A DNA stretch of 64,000 bases from Paracoccus stylophorae (GTDB lineage: Bacteria; Pseudomonadota; Alphaproteobacteria; Rhodobacterales; Rhodobacteraceae), in the NCBI RefSeq assembly GCF_028553765.1, contig NZ_CP067134.1, forward strand, positions 591,501 through 655,500, given 5' to 3'. This document shows positions 34,751-41,718 of the stretch, in pieces (position 1 is the stretch's first letter; each line of letters starts with the position of its first letter). A program made the translations under genes and the position numbers. The notes below the pieces were generated by a model. The model was given only the letters and a program-made list of their open reading frames with translations, did no database searches and was not told the origin of the DNA.

Positions 34751-34890
34751 GGCAACGGCTGCGCGCGTTGCCGGCGGTGCCGCGCGACGAAGCGGGGTGG
34801 TCAGGGCCAGCAAATGCAGGGGATCGGGGCGCACGGCGCGTCCACCGGGGCGGCACCGGACATGCACAGGATGTGCACAGCTTGCGGACG
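34751..34890. repeat. Diverged intergenic repeat, copy B
   Basis: It begins with the hairpin GGCAACG (34751-34757) / CGTTGCC (34766-34772), then GGTGCCGCGCGACG, CCAGCAAATGCAGGGG, and TGCACAGGATGTGCA, itself an inverted repeat. It matches copy A at 19422-19556 in word order and spacing. It forms the first part of the 499-bp gene-free gap between hrpB and DUF2794; the remainder (34891-35249) holds the degenerate 17-bp repeats described separately. No supported gene was found in this gap. Confidence 0.6.
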
Positions 34891-34982
34891 CCGGACAGCG
34901 GTTCGGCGCAACGGCTGGGCGGACAGGACGGGGATCGGCCGGTGGCGGGATCGTCGAGTGCGGGGCCGCTCGATGCCGGACT

Positions 34983-35266
34983 CGGCCGTTGGCGCGGTCA
35001 GCCGCTGGCAGAATGGTCGATTGCGCGGTCCGGGCAATGCCGGGGCGCAGGCTTTGGGCGGGGGTCAGCCGGTGGCGGAATAGTCGATGGCGGGGGTCAG
35101 GCGATGCCGGGAATCAGCCGTCGGCGCGGTCAGCCTTTGGTCCGAGTCAGCCGTTGGCAGGGGTCAGGCAATGTTGGAACTCAGCGGTTGGTGCGGGTCA
35201 GCCTTCGGCCCGGGTCAGCCGTTGGCGGGGGTCAGCCGTGCGCCGGCGATCAGTCGATGGCGCGGA
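34983..35266. repeat. Degenerate 17-bp tandem repeat (minisatellite)
   Basis: From 35097 on, copies of about TCAGCCGTTGGCGCGGG begin at 35097, 35114, 35130, 35147, 35164, 35181, 35198, 35215, 35232 and 35250, so the period is 17 bp (once 16, once 18). More decayed units reach back to 34983. The last unit (35250) contains the DUF2794 stop codon, so the array runs into that gene's 3' end. Units differ from one another at several positions. There are no unique spacers, so this is not CRISPR. Confidence 0.8.
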
Positions 35267-35585
35267 TCAGCTTGCGTTCCAGAACCTTCAGCACCTGTCG
35301 CAGATCGTGGCCGCGCTTGAGGACGCGGCCATCCATGGCGATCACCGCATAGACCCCTTGCGCGTCGCGCAGGCGGGGGCGTTTCTCGATCCGGTACAGC
35401 GGGTGTTCGGTCGCGCGCCGGAACACGCTGAACACGGCCACGTCGCGCAGGAACGACATCGCATAGTCGCGCCATTCCCCGGCGGCGACGAAACGGCCAT
35501 AGACGGACAGGATCACCCCCAGCTCTTGCCGGTCGAACACGACCCTGTCGGGATCGGCGCGGAGGGGCGGGAAGGTGTTCGTCAT
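35250..35585 (-). CDS. DUF2794 family protein
   Basis: A 111-residue soluble protein of the alphaproteobacterial DUF2794 family. The start at 35585 (MTNTFPPLRADPDRVVFDRQ) follows a CCGGACATG context; ten more upstream residues are possible but unlike the family. Conserved stretches are FDRQELGVILSVYGRFVAAGEWRDYAM, FRRATEHPLYRIEKRPRLRD, and the end GRVLKRGHDLRQVLKVLERKLIRAID. Function unknown. The C-terminal codons LIRAID plus stop are themselves a unit of the 17-bp array, so either the array grew from this gene end or the end was rewritten by it. Confidence 0.85.
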   Translation of the reverse strand: MTNTFPPLRADPDRVVFDRQELGVILSVYGRFVAAGEWRDYAMSFLRDVAVFSVFRRATEHPLYRIEKRPRLRDAQGVYAVIAMDGRVLKRGHDLRQVLKVLERKLIRAID

Positions 35586-35627
35586 GTCCGGATCGTGGCA
35601 CCGGGGGCGGTGCAAAGCAATGGCAAA

Positions 35628-35654
35628 GGGCGGCGGGTCGGGGACCGGCCGCCC
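35628..35654 (-). terminator. Terminator of the I78 inhibitor gene pair
   Basis: On the minus strand GGGCGGC-CGGTC-ccc-GACCC-GCCGCCC forms an 11-bp stem with one G-G (C-C on this strand) mismatch and a 3-nt loop, followed by TTT, about 40 bp after the stop at 35694. Confidence 0.65.
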
Positions 35655-35693
35655 CCAAGGGCGCGTCGCGCGGGCAGGCGCGCGGCGCGCGGG

Positions 35694-35978
35694 TCAGTAG
35701 CAGGCGATCTTGTCGATCCGCCCGGTGCGGCCATATTCGATGTTCAGCCGGTCGGGCCGGAAATCGGCGGTCACGGCGTCGTCGGGGCCGATCACGCGGG
35801 TGCCGATGGGAAAGGTCATCTGCGACAGCACGTCGCGCGGCTGCCCGATCAGCCCCTGATAGCCTGCCGCCCCGCATTCATCGGCGGGCGGGTCGGGCGT
35901 GGTGGCCGGGGGCAGCGGTTCGCACCCCGCAAGAGCCGCGGCGGAAATCAGGCCAAGCATCCAGAAACCGGTGCGCAT
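35694..35978 (-). CDS. I78-type peptidase inhibitor lipoprotein
   Basis: A 94-residue lipoprotein. The start at 35978 (MRTGFWMLGLISAAALAGC) gives a lipobox LAGC. The mature part matches the potato-inhibitor-like I78 family: a Cys in DECGAAGYQGLIGQP, the strand MTFPIGTRVIGPDDAVTADF, and the end RLNIEYGRTGRIDKIAC with the second Cys, presumably disulphide-bonded. Such small proteins inhibit serine proteases, probably in the periplasm for self-protection. The gene lies 4 bp downstream of a second, related lipoprotein gene, so the two are a tandem duplicate pair on one transcript. Confidence 0.8.
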   Translation of the reverse strand: MRTGFWMLGLISAAALAGCEPLPPATTPDPPADECGAAGYQGLIGQPRDVLSQMTFPIGTRVIGPDDAVTADFRPDRLNIEYGRTGRIDKIACY

Positions 35979-35982
35979 CGGA

Positions 35983-36330
35983 TCACCCGCAATCGATGTT
36001 GTAGATATTGCCCGAGGCATCGAGACGGAAGACGATCCGCAGCGGGTCGTATTCCTGCGGCTCGATCCCGCGATATTCGACCACCCGGTAATCGCGGGTG
36101 ATGCCCAAAGACGGGATCACGCTGCCCGGCTGGCCCAGGCTGGCGGTATAGTCGCCCGCATGGCACAGATCGGGTTCGCGTTCCTGAAGCCCGGCGATCC
36201 CCTCGGCGGGCGGGGGCGGGGCCGGTTGCGCCACGGCGGGCACGGGCGCGGGCATCGGGGCCGGCGCCGGGGCGCAGCCCGCAACGGCGGCGGCGATCGC
36301 GGCAAACGGTAACAGTTTCATCTGGATCAT
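35983..36330 (-). CDS. I78-related lipoprotein, second copy
   Basis: A 115-residue lipoprotein starting MIQMKLLPFAAIAAAVAGCAP (lipobox VAGC), with a ~25-residue Pro/Ala linker. The folded part follows the I78 layout of its neighbour: PDLCHAGDYTASLGQPGSVI, then GITRDYRVVEYRGIEP, and the end RIVFRLDASGNIYNIDCG with two conserved Cys. It is more diverged than the downstream copy, and YRVVEYR replaces the usual GTRVIGP, so inhibitory function is less certain. An internal ATG three codons later (MKLLP) is an equally good start. GAGGGA precedes the chosen start. Confidence 0.7.
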   Translation of the reverse strand: MIQMKLLPFAAIAAAVAGCAPAPAPMPAPVPAVAQPAPPPPAEGIAGLQEREPDLCHAGDYTASLGQPGSVIPSLGITRDYRVVEYRGIEPQEYDPLRIVFRLDASGNIYNIDCG

Positions 36331-36474
36331 GGTGTCGGCGTCCCTCTGGCGGCTTTTTGCTAAGCGGTCTTTTGACTGCCGCATTTATAGATCGTCAGCC
36401 GCCGGTTGAGAACCCGGCGGCGGCATGGACGGCCATCAAGAATCGCTGAGGCGGCAGACGACCCCGCGCCCGGA

Positions 36475-37155
36475 TCAGGCGGAGGCGGTGGACAGGCTGC
36501 AATCGCCGTTACGGGGGCGATGCGCGATCAGGAACAGCCGCGCCGCGCTGTCGCCGATCCGGGCGATGGCGGGATCGTCGGGGCCAGGCGCGCGGGTGCC
36601 GGTAGTGCGGGTGCGGGCCGCCATGCCGAAGATCGCGCCGTCCTGCACCACCGTCGCGGACAGTGCGATCAGCTGTTCGGCGGCCAGCGCGGCGTCGGGG
36701 ATGTCGAGTTCGCCCTGCGCCGACCAGCGTTCAAGATGCCGCCGGACCGGATCGTGCAGCAGCCGGTCGCGAATCTCGCGCCAGGACGCGACCAGTTCGG
36801 GAAAGCGCAGCGCCTCGGCCAGGGTGATGCGGTGCAGGGACGCGACCGGGGGCTGGCTGAGCCAGCAGGCGATCTGCCGGCCGATCAGCGGCAGGGCCTG
36901 GCGCGCGGACAGGCCGGGGTCGATGTCGATGGGCGCGGTCTGCGCCAGCCTGTCCAGTTCGTTTCGGACAACCTCATGATACATCGTTGATTTTTCGGGG
37001 AAATAGGTATAAAGTGTCGCCTTGGACACGCCGGCTGCGCGGGCGATGTCATCGACGCTGGCCCCGGAATATCCGTCGCGGAAAAAGATGTCCCTGGCGC
37101 CGCGCAATGCCTGGTCCCATTTGCGGCCGGTCCGCCCGGTGGGTGTGGGTGTCAT
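36475..37155 (-). CDS. TetR/AcrR family transcriptional regulator
   Basis: A 226-residue regulator. The N-terminal helix-turn-helix spans about 15-60: ALRGARDIFFRDGYSGASVDDIARAAGVSKATLYTYFPEK, a textbook TetR pattern. The helical C-terminal domain (LIGRQIACWLSQPPVASLHRI..., ERWSAQGELDIPDAALAAEQLIALS) resembles the AefR/TetR_C_7 type of multidrug-efflux regulators. The last ~45 residues are Arg/Pro-rich and atypical. It is divergent to glutamate dehydrogenase over 252 bp and may act on its own promoter. No efflux operon is adjacent, so the target is unknown. Confidence 0.88.
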   Translation of the reverse strand: MTPTPTGRTGRKWDQALRGARDIFFRDGYSGASVDDIARAAGVSKATLYTYFPEKSTMYHEVVRNELDRLAQTAPIDIDPGLSARQALPLIGRQIACWLSQPPVASLHRITLAEALRFPELVASWREIRDRLLHDPVRRHLERWSAQGELDIPDAALAAEQLIALSATVVQDGAIFGMAARTRTTGTRAPGPDDPAIARIGDSAARLFLIAHRPRNGDCSLSTASA

Positions 37156-37407
37156 AATGAATTCCTTGCAAAATGCCCGATCAATATAGAGCGGACAAAA
37201 GCGCGAATCGAGACGGATCGCGCGGCTTTGGCGCGTGTCCGCCTGCCCATGGGCGGTTCTTTGCCGCAGGCGGAACCGGGGGGCGACGCGCGGACGCGCG
37301 CGCTGCGCCCGCCGTGCTGCGCCTGCGGCGTGGAATCTGGTCCGGTCATGCCCTAGCCTTCCCCGAGGGAGCGGCGAATCAACGCGGCGTCAGGCGAGGA
37401 GGCAGAA

Positions 37408-38835
37408 ATGTCCAGACAAGAACAGTCATTCCGGGGCTCGGTCGAGCGGATGTTCACCCATGCGGCGAGCCTGATGGATCTGCCGCCGGGGCTGGAGGAA
37501 AAGATCCGGGTCTGCAATTCGACCTATACCGTGCGGTTCGGCGTGCGTCTGCGCGGGCAGATCCATACCTTCACCGGCTATCGCTCGGTCCATTCGGAGC
37601 ACATGGAGCCGGTCAAGGGCGGCATCCGGTATTCGCTGGACGTCAACCAGGACGAGGTCGAGGCGCTGGCGGCGCTGATGACCTATAAATGCGCGCTGGT
37701 CGAGGTGCCGTTCGGCGGCTCCAAGGGCGGGCTGCGCATCGACCCGCGCGCCTGGAACGAGGACGAGCTGGAACGGGTGACGCGGCGCTTTACCTATGAA
37801 TTGTCGCGCCGCAACCTGATCTCGCCCAGCCAGAACGTGCCGGCGCCCGACATGGGCACGGGCGAGCGCGAGATGGCGTGGATGGCCGACGCCTATAAGC
37901 GGCTGCATCCCGACGACATCAATGCCAAGGCCTGCGTGACCGGCAAGCCGCGCACCGCCGGCGGGATCGACGGCCGGGTCGAGGCGACCGGGCGCGGCGT
38001 GCAATACGCGCTGCGCGAGGTGTTCCGCCATCCCGACGTGCTGAAAAGGGCCGGGCTGGAGGGCACGCTGGCCGGCAAGCGGGTGATCGTGCAGGGGCTG
38101 GGCAATGTCGGCTATCACGCGGCGCATTTCCTGTCGTCCGAGGATCAGGCGCTGATCTCCTGCGTGATCGAACGCGACGGCGCGATCACCAACCCGCAGG
38201 GCATCAATGTCGATGCGCTGCGCGGGCACATCATCTCGACCGGCGGGGTGCGCGGGTTCTCGGGCGGCGATTATCACGAGGAGGGGATGGCGAAGCTGGA
38301 AGAGCCGTGCGACATCCTGATCCCGGCCGCGGTGGAAAGCGTGATCCATGCCGGCAACGCCGACCGGATCGCGTGCAAGCTGATCGTCGAGGCGGCGAAC
38401 GGCCCGGTGACGGCGGACGCCGACGAGATCCTGCGCAATCGCGGCGTGGTGATCGTGCCCGACATGTATGCCAATGCCGGCGGCGTCACCGTGTCCTATT
38501 TCGAATGGGTGAAGAACCTGTCGCAGATCAGCCTGGGCCGGATGGAGCGTCGCCACGAGGAGGCGCGGGCGCGGATGCTGATCGAGGAGCTTGAGCGGAT
38601 CTCGGCCGATACGGGCACGAATTTCGAGCTGGCAAAGGGTTTCAAGGAGGCGTTCCTGCACGGCGCGGACGAGCTGGACCTGGTGCGGTCGGGTCTGGAC
38701 GACACGATGCGCGAGGCGTTCGGCAAGATGCGCGAAGTGTGGATGGCCAACAGCCGGGTCGAGGATCTGCGCACCGCGGCCTATGTGGTGGCGATCCGGC
38801 GCGTGTCGAACGTCTATGGCTCGCTGGGCCTGTAG
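37408..38835 (+). CDS. Glu/Leu/Phe/Val dehydrogenase, probable glutamate dehydrogenase
   Basis: A 475-residue member of the Glu/Leu/Phe/Val dehydrogenase superfamily. The start has GAGGAGG 7 nt upstream. The substrate domain shows PVKGGIRYSLDVNQDEVEALAALMTYK and the catalytic-Lys segment VPFGGSKGGLRIDP, then PAPDMGTGEREMAWMAD. The Rossmann domain has VQGLGNVGYHAAHF, and the end of its strand 2 (SCVIERDGAI) suggests NAD preference. AANGPVTADADEILRNRGV and PDMYANAGGVTVSYFEW are the last signatures. It reversibly deaminates glutamate to 2-oxoglutarate and ammonia. It is monocistronic with a hairpin repeat 22 bp after its stop. Confidence 0.9.
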   Translation: MSRQEQSFRGSVERMFTHAASLMDLPPGLEEKIRVCNSTYTVRFGVRLRGQIHTFTGYRSVHSEHMEPVKGGIRYSLDVNQDEVEALAALMTYKCALVEVPFGGSKGGLRIDPRAWNEDELERVTRRFTYELSRRNLISPSQNVPAPDMGTGEREMAWMADAYKRLHPDDINAKACVTGKPRTAGGIDGRVEATGRGVQYALREVFRHPDVLKRAGLEGTLAGKRVIVQGLGNVGYHAAHFLSSEDQALISCVIERDGAITNPQGINVDALRGHIISTGGVRGFSGGDYHEEGMAKLEEPCDILIPAAVESVIHAGNADRIACKLIVEAANGPVTADADEILRNRGVVIVPDMYANAGGVTVSYFEWVKNLSQISLGRMERRHEEARARMLIEELERISADTGTNFELAKGFKEAFLHGADELDLVRSGLDDTMREAFGKMREVWMANSRVEDLRTAAYVVAIRRVSNVYGSLGL

Positions 38836-38857
38836 GTGCGATTGCGTCCCGCGACGG

Positions 38858-38891
38858 CCGGGGGCGCTGCCCCCGGACCCCCGAGGTATTT
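38858..38891 (+). terminator. Terminator / GC-rich intergenic hairpin repeat, copy 3
   Basis: CCGGGGGC-GCT-GCCCCCGG is a perfect 8-bp stem with a 3-nt loop, followed by ACCCCCGAGGTATTT. It belongs to the same repeat family as 24786-24834 and 24976-25041. It lies between the convergent glutamate dehydrogenase and Sua5/TsaC genes. Confidence 0.7.
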
Positions 38892-38927
38892 GAGAAAGAG
38901 GGCGAGGACGGGCGTCAGTCGCTTGCG

Positions 38928-39878
38928 TCAGTCGCGGGGGGCGGCGGCGCGGCGCAGGCGGTCGTTGATGGCGCGTCCGAGGCCGCGATCGGGGATCGGG
39001 GCGACGGCGATGGGGCGGCCCTGCCGGTCGGCGCGGCGCAGCGTGTCGAACAGGTTGGCCGCGGCCTGCACCAGATCGCCGCTGGGCGACAGGCTGAGCG
39101 GGCCGGGTGTGCCGAAGGCGATGAAGGTTTCGTCGGGGCGCGGTGCGGCGGCGTTCAGGCGCAGCGGCGCGTTCGGGGCGTAGTGGCTGGACAACTGGCC
39201 GGGTGCGGTCGGGGTTTCGGCGTCGGTGGCAAGGCGGGCCAGGGGGGCGTCCAGCGCGGCCTCGATCGCCTCGGCCGGGATGCCGCCGGGGCGCAAGAGC
39301 GTGGCGCGTCCGCCGGGCCAGCCGATGATGGTCGATTCGACGCCGACCGGGCAGGGGCCGGCGTCCAGCACCGCCGCGATCCGTCCCGCAAGCCCGCCAT
39401 CCGGGTCCAGCACGTGATCGGCGCAGGTCGGGCTGATGCGGCCCGAGGCATTGGCCGAGGGTGCGGCCAGCGGCCCGCCGAAGCGGCGCAGCAGCGCCTG
39501 CGCCGCAGCGTGGGCGGGGACGCGCAGGCCGATGGTGGGCAGTCCCGCGCCGACCAGCGGCGCGATCCCGGCCTCGGGCCGCAGCGGCAGCACCAGCGTC
39601 AGCGCACCGGGCCAGAACGCGCTGGCCAGCATCAGCGCCGCGTCATCGAAGGCGGCGATCCGGCGGGCGGCGTCAAGGTCGGCGACATGCACGATCAGCG
39701 GGTTGAAGGCCGGGCGGTCCTTGGCGGCATAGATCCGCGCGACCGCCCGCCCGTCGCGCGCATCCGCCGCCAGCCCGTAGACGGTTTCGGTCGGGATCGC
39801 CACGCATTCGCCCGCCGCCAGCAATGCGGCGGCGCGGGTCAGGCCGGGGCGGTCGGCGGTCAGTCGTTCGGTCTGCAT
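38928..39878 (-). CDS. L-threonylcarbamoyladenylate synthase (Sua5/TsaC)
   Basis: A 316-residue enzyme of the long Sua5 type: a YrdC domain (about 12-200) with GECVAIPTETVYGLAADA, the KxR-type IYAAKDRPAFNPLIVHV, LRVPAHAAAQALL, PLAAPSANASGRISPT and the STIIGW motif, plus a C-terminal Sua5 domain (about 215-316) with GQLSSHYAPNAPLRL. It makes threonylcarbamoyl-AMP for the t6A37 modification of ANN-decoding tRNAs. The start MQTERLT at 39878 is chosen over a longer frame that would run through the palindromes upstream. It faces the acyl-CoA dehydrogenase gene across 142 bp. Confidence 0.92.
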   Translation of the reverse strand: MQTERLTADRPGLTRAAALLAAGECVAIPTETVYGLAADARDGRAVARIYAAKDRPAFNPLIVHVADLDAARRIAAFDDAALMLASAFWPGALTLVLPLRPEAGIAPLVGAGLPTIGLRVPAHAAAQALLRRFGGPLAAPSANASGRISPTCADHVLDPDGGLAGRIAAVLDAGPCPVGVESTIIGWPGGRATLLRPGGIPAEAIEAALDAPLARLATDAETPTAPGQLSSHYAPNAPLRLNAAAPRPDETFIAFGTPGPLSLSPSGDLVQAAANLFDTLRRADRQGRPIAVAPIPDRGLGRAINDRLRRAAAPRD

Positions 39879-39897
39879 TCGTGACGCGGGGTTCGGG

Positions 39898-39925
39898 TTG
39901 AGGCTGTGTGCGACGTATCTAAGAT
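39898..39925 (+). promoter_or_regulatory. Candidate promoter of the acyl-CoA dehydrogenase operon
   Basis: TTGAGG (39898-39903), 16 bp, TAAGAT (39920-39925). Predicted transcription would start near 39932, leaving a ~90-nt leader before the ATG at 40021. The -10 box is inside the first palindrome. Confidence 0.45.
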
Positions 39926-39954
39926 GCGGCTGTGTGCGACGTATCCACGATACG
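39914..39954. promoter_or_regulatory. Twin palindromic operator candidate
   Basis: Two inverted repeats, CGTATC-TAA-GATGCG (39914-39928, one mismatch) and CGTATC-CAC-GATACG (39940-39954, perfect), lie 26 bp apart. Each is preceded by the same 12 bases, so 18 bp (39902-39919 and 39928-39945) are a perfect direct repeat. The first covers the -10 box; the second lies just past the predicted start. This looks like a repressor pair; the protein is unknown. Confidence 0.55.
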
Positions 39955-40020
39955 GTGCGATCAGCCTGATAGAAGCCCCGCGCCGTCTTGCCAAGGCGCA
40001 TCGAGGAAGGAACACCAGAG

Positions 40021-41718
40021 ATGAGTTATGTGGCGCCGGTCGAACAGATCCAGTTCATCCTGAACCATGTCGTGCCGTTCCCCGAGGTTGCCGCCAGCGA
40101 CCGGTTCGCCGAGGCGACGCCCGAGACCGCGTCGGCGATCCTGACCGAGGCGGGCAAGCTGGCCGGCAACGTGCTGGCGCCGCTGAACCGCAGCGGCGAC
40201 GAGACGCCGGCGCGGCTGGAAAACGGCAAGGTGCGATCCTCGCCCGGCTTTGCCCAGGGGTTCCGCGCCATCGCCGAGGGCGGCTGGATCGGGCTGTCGG
40301 CCGATCCCGAACATGGCGGGATGGGCCTGCCGCAGGCGCTGAACATGGCGGTGGCGGACATGATGTCGGGGGCGTGCCTGTCGCTGCAACTGAACCCGCT
40401 GCTGACACAGGGCCAGATCGAGGCGCTGGAACATCATGCAAGCGACGAGATGAAGGCGCTGTATCTGCCCCGGCTGACCAGCGGCGAATGGTCGGGCACG
40501 ATGAACCTGACCGAACCGGGCGCGGGCAGCGACGTCGGCGCGCTGACCACCCGCGCCGAGCGCAACGACGACGGCAGCTATGCCATCACCGGGCAGAAGA
40601 TCTATATCACCTGGGGCGACAGCGACGTGACCGAGAATGTCTGCCACGCGGTGCTGGCGCGGCTGCCCGACGGGGCAAAGGGCACGCGCGGGATCAGCCT
40701 GTTCCTGGTGCCGAAATTCATCCCCGACGGGGACGGCAGACCCGGCGTGGCCAACAGCCTGAAGGTGGTCAGCCTTGAGGAAAAGATGGGCATCCACGGC
40801 AGCCCGACCTGCGTCATGAGCTATGAGGGCGCAACCGGCTGGCTGATCGGGCGCGAACATGGCGGCATGGCCGCGATGTTCACGATGATGAACTGCGCGC
40901 GTCTGGGGGTCGGCATGCAGGGCGTCGGCGTGGCCGAGGCGGCGTTGCAGCAGGCGGTCGCCTATGCGCAGGAGCGCGACCAGATGGGGCCGATCATCCG
41001 CCATCCGGATGTGCGCCGGATGCTGGCCACCGCGCGGGCCGAGATCTTTGCCGCCCGCGCCATCGGGCTGGCCTGCGCCGCCGCCATCGACCTGGAGCGC
41101 GCGACCGGGCAAGCCCATCACGCTGCCCGCGCCGCGTTCCTGACGCCCATCGCCAAGGCCTATGGCACCGATGTCGGCTGCCGCGTCGCCGATACCGGCG
41201 TGCAGGTGCATGGCGGGATGGGTTATGTCGAGGAGACGGGCGCGGCCCAGTATCTGCGCGATGTCCGCATCACCCCGATCTATGAGGGGACGAACGGGAT
41301 TCAGGCGATGGATCTGGTCGGGCGCAAGCTGGCCGATGGCGGCGAGGCGGCGATGCGGCTGCTGGACGAGGTTCTGGACGACGCCAAGGCCGCGCAGGCC
41401 GATCATCCCGACCTGGCCAACGAGGTCTGGCAGGCCGCCGAGACGCTGCGCGAGGCGACGCAGGACCTGCTGGAGCGCGATCTGCCGCAGCGTTTCGCGG
41501 GGGCGGTGCCCTATCTGATGGCGTTCGCGCGGGTTCTTGGCGCGCATTTCCATCTGCGCGCGGCGCAGAAAGGCGGCGGGTCGCATCTGGCGCTGGCGCG
41601 GGTGTTCGTGGGCCGGGTTCTGCCGCGATATGCCGCCGATCTGGCCGAGGCGCGGGCCGGGCTGGACGATCTGGTGGCGGTCAGCGACGACGCGCTGTTC
41701 GGGCGGATCGGCGCGTGA
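40021..41718 (+). CDS. Acyl-CoA dehydrogenase, DmdC-like long form
   Basis: A 565-residue acyl-CoA dehydrogenase with the extra C-terminal helical domain of the AcdA/DmdC (3-methylmercaptopropionyl-CoA dehydrogenase-like) subfamily. Visible motifs are GGMGLPQALN, the FAD-binding MNLTEPGAGSDVGAL (about 161-175) and YITWGD strands, QVHGGMGYVEETGAAQYLRDVRI, and YEGTNGIQ, whose Glu is the catalytic base. The last ~130 residues hold the extra domain. It oxidises a fatty or branched acyl-CoA, passing electrons to ETF, whose quinone reductase is also in this window. The substrate is undetermined. The start ATG lies 66 bp after the twin palindrome, and its stop overlaps the MBL gene. Confidence 0.88.
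   Translation: MSYVAPVEQIQFILNHVVPFPEVAASDRFAEATPETASAILTEAGKLAGNVLAPLNRSGDETPARLENGKVRSSPGFAQGFRAIAEGGWIGLSADPEHGGMGLPQALNMAVADMMSGACLSLQLNPLLTQGQIEALEHHASDEMKALYLPRLTSGEWSGTMNLTEPGAGSDVGALTTRAERNDDGSYAITGQKIYITWGDSDVTENVCHAVLARLPDGAKGTRGISLFLVPKFIPDGDGRPGVANSLKVVSLEEKMGIHGSPTCVMSYEGATGWLIGREHGGMAAMFTMMNCARLGVGMQGVGVAEAALQQAVAYAQERDQMGPIIRHPDVRRMLATARAEIFAARAIGLACAAAIDLERATGQAHHAARAAFLTPIAKAYGTDVGCRVADTGVQVHGGMGYVEETGAAQYLRDVRITPIYEGTNGIQAMDLVGRKLADGGEAAMRLLDEVLDDAKAAQADHPDLANEVWQAAETLREATQDLLERDLPQRFAGAVPYLMAFARVLGAHFHLRAAQKGGGSHLALARVFVGRVLPRYAADLAEARAGLDDLVAVSDDALFGRIGA

Noticed and set aside
32267..34867. A long leftward frame opposite hrpB
   Set aside because: Its Gln/Arg/Pro composition is typical of the antisense of a high-GC gene, while hrpB on the other strand has every helicase motif.
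35097..35266. Tandem 17-bp units considered as CRISPR
   Set aside because: Units are contiguous, imperfect and lack unique spacers; no cas gene in the window.
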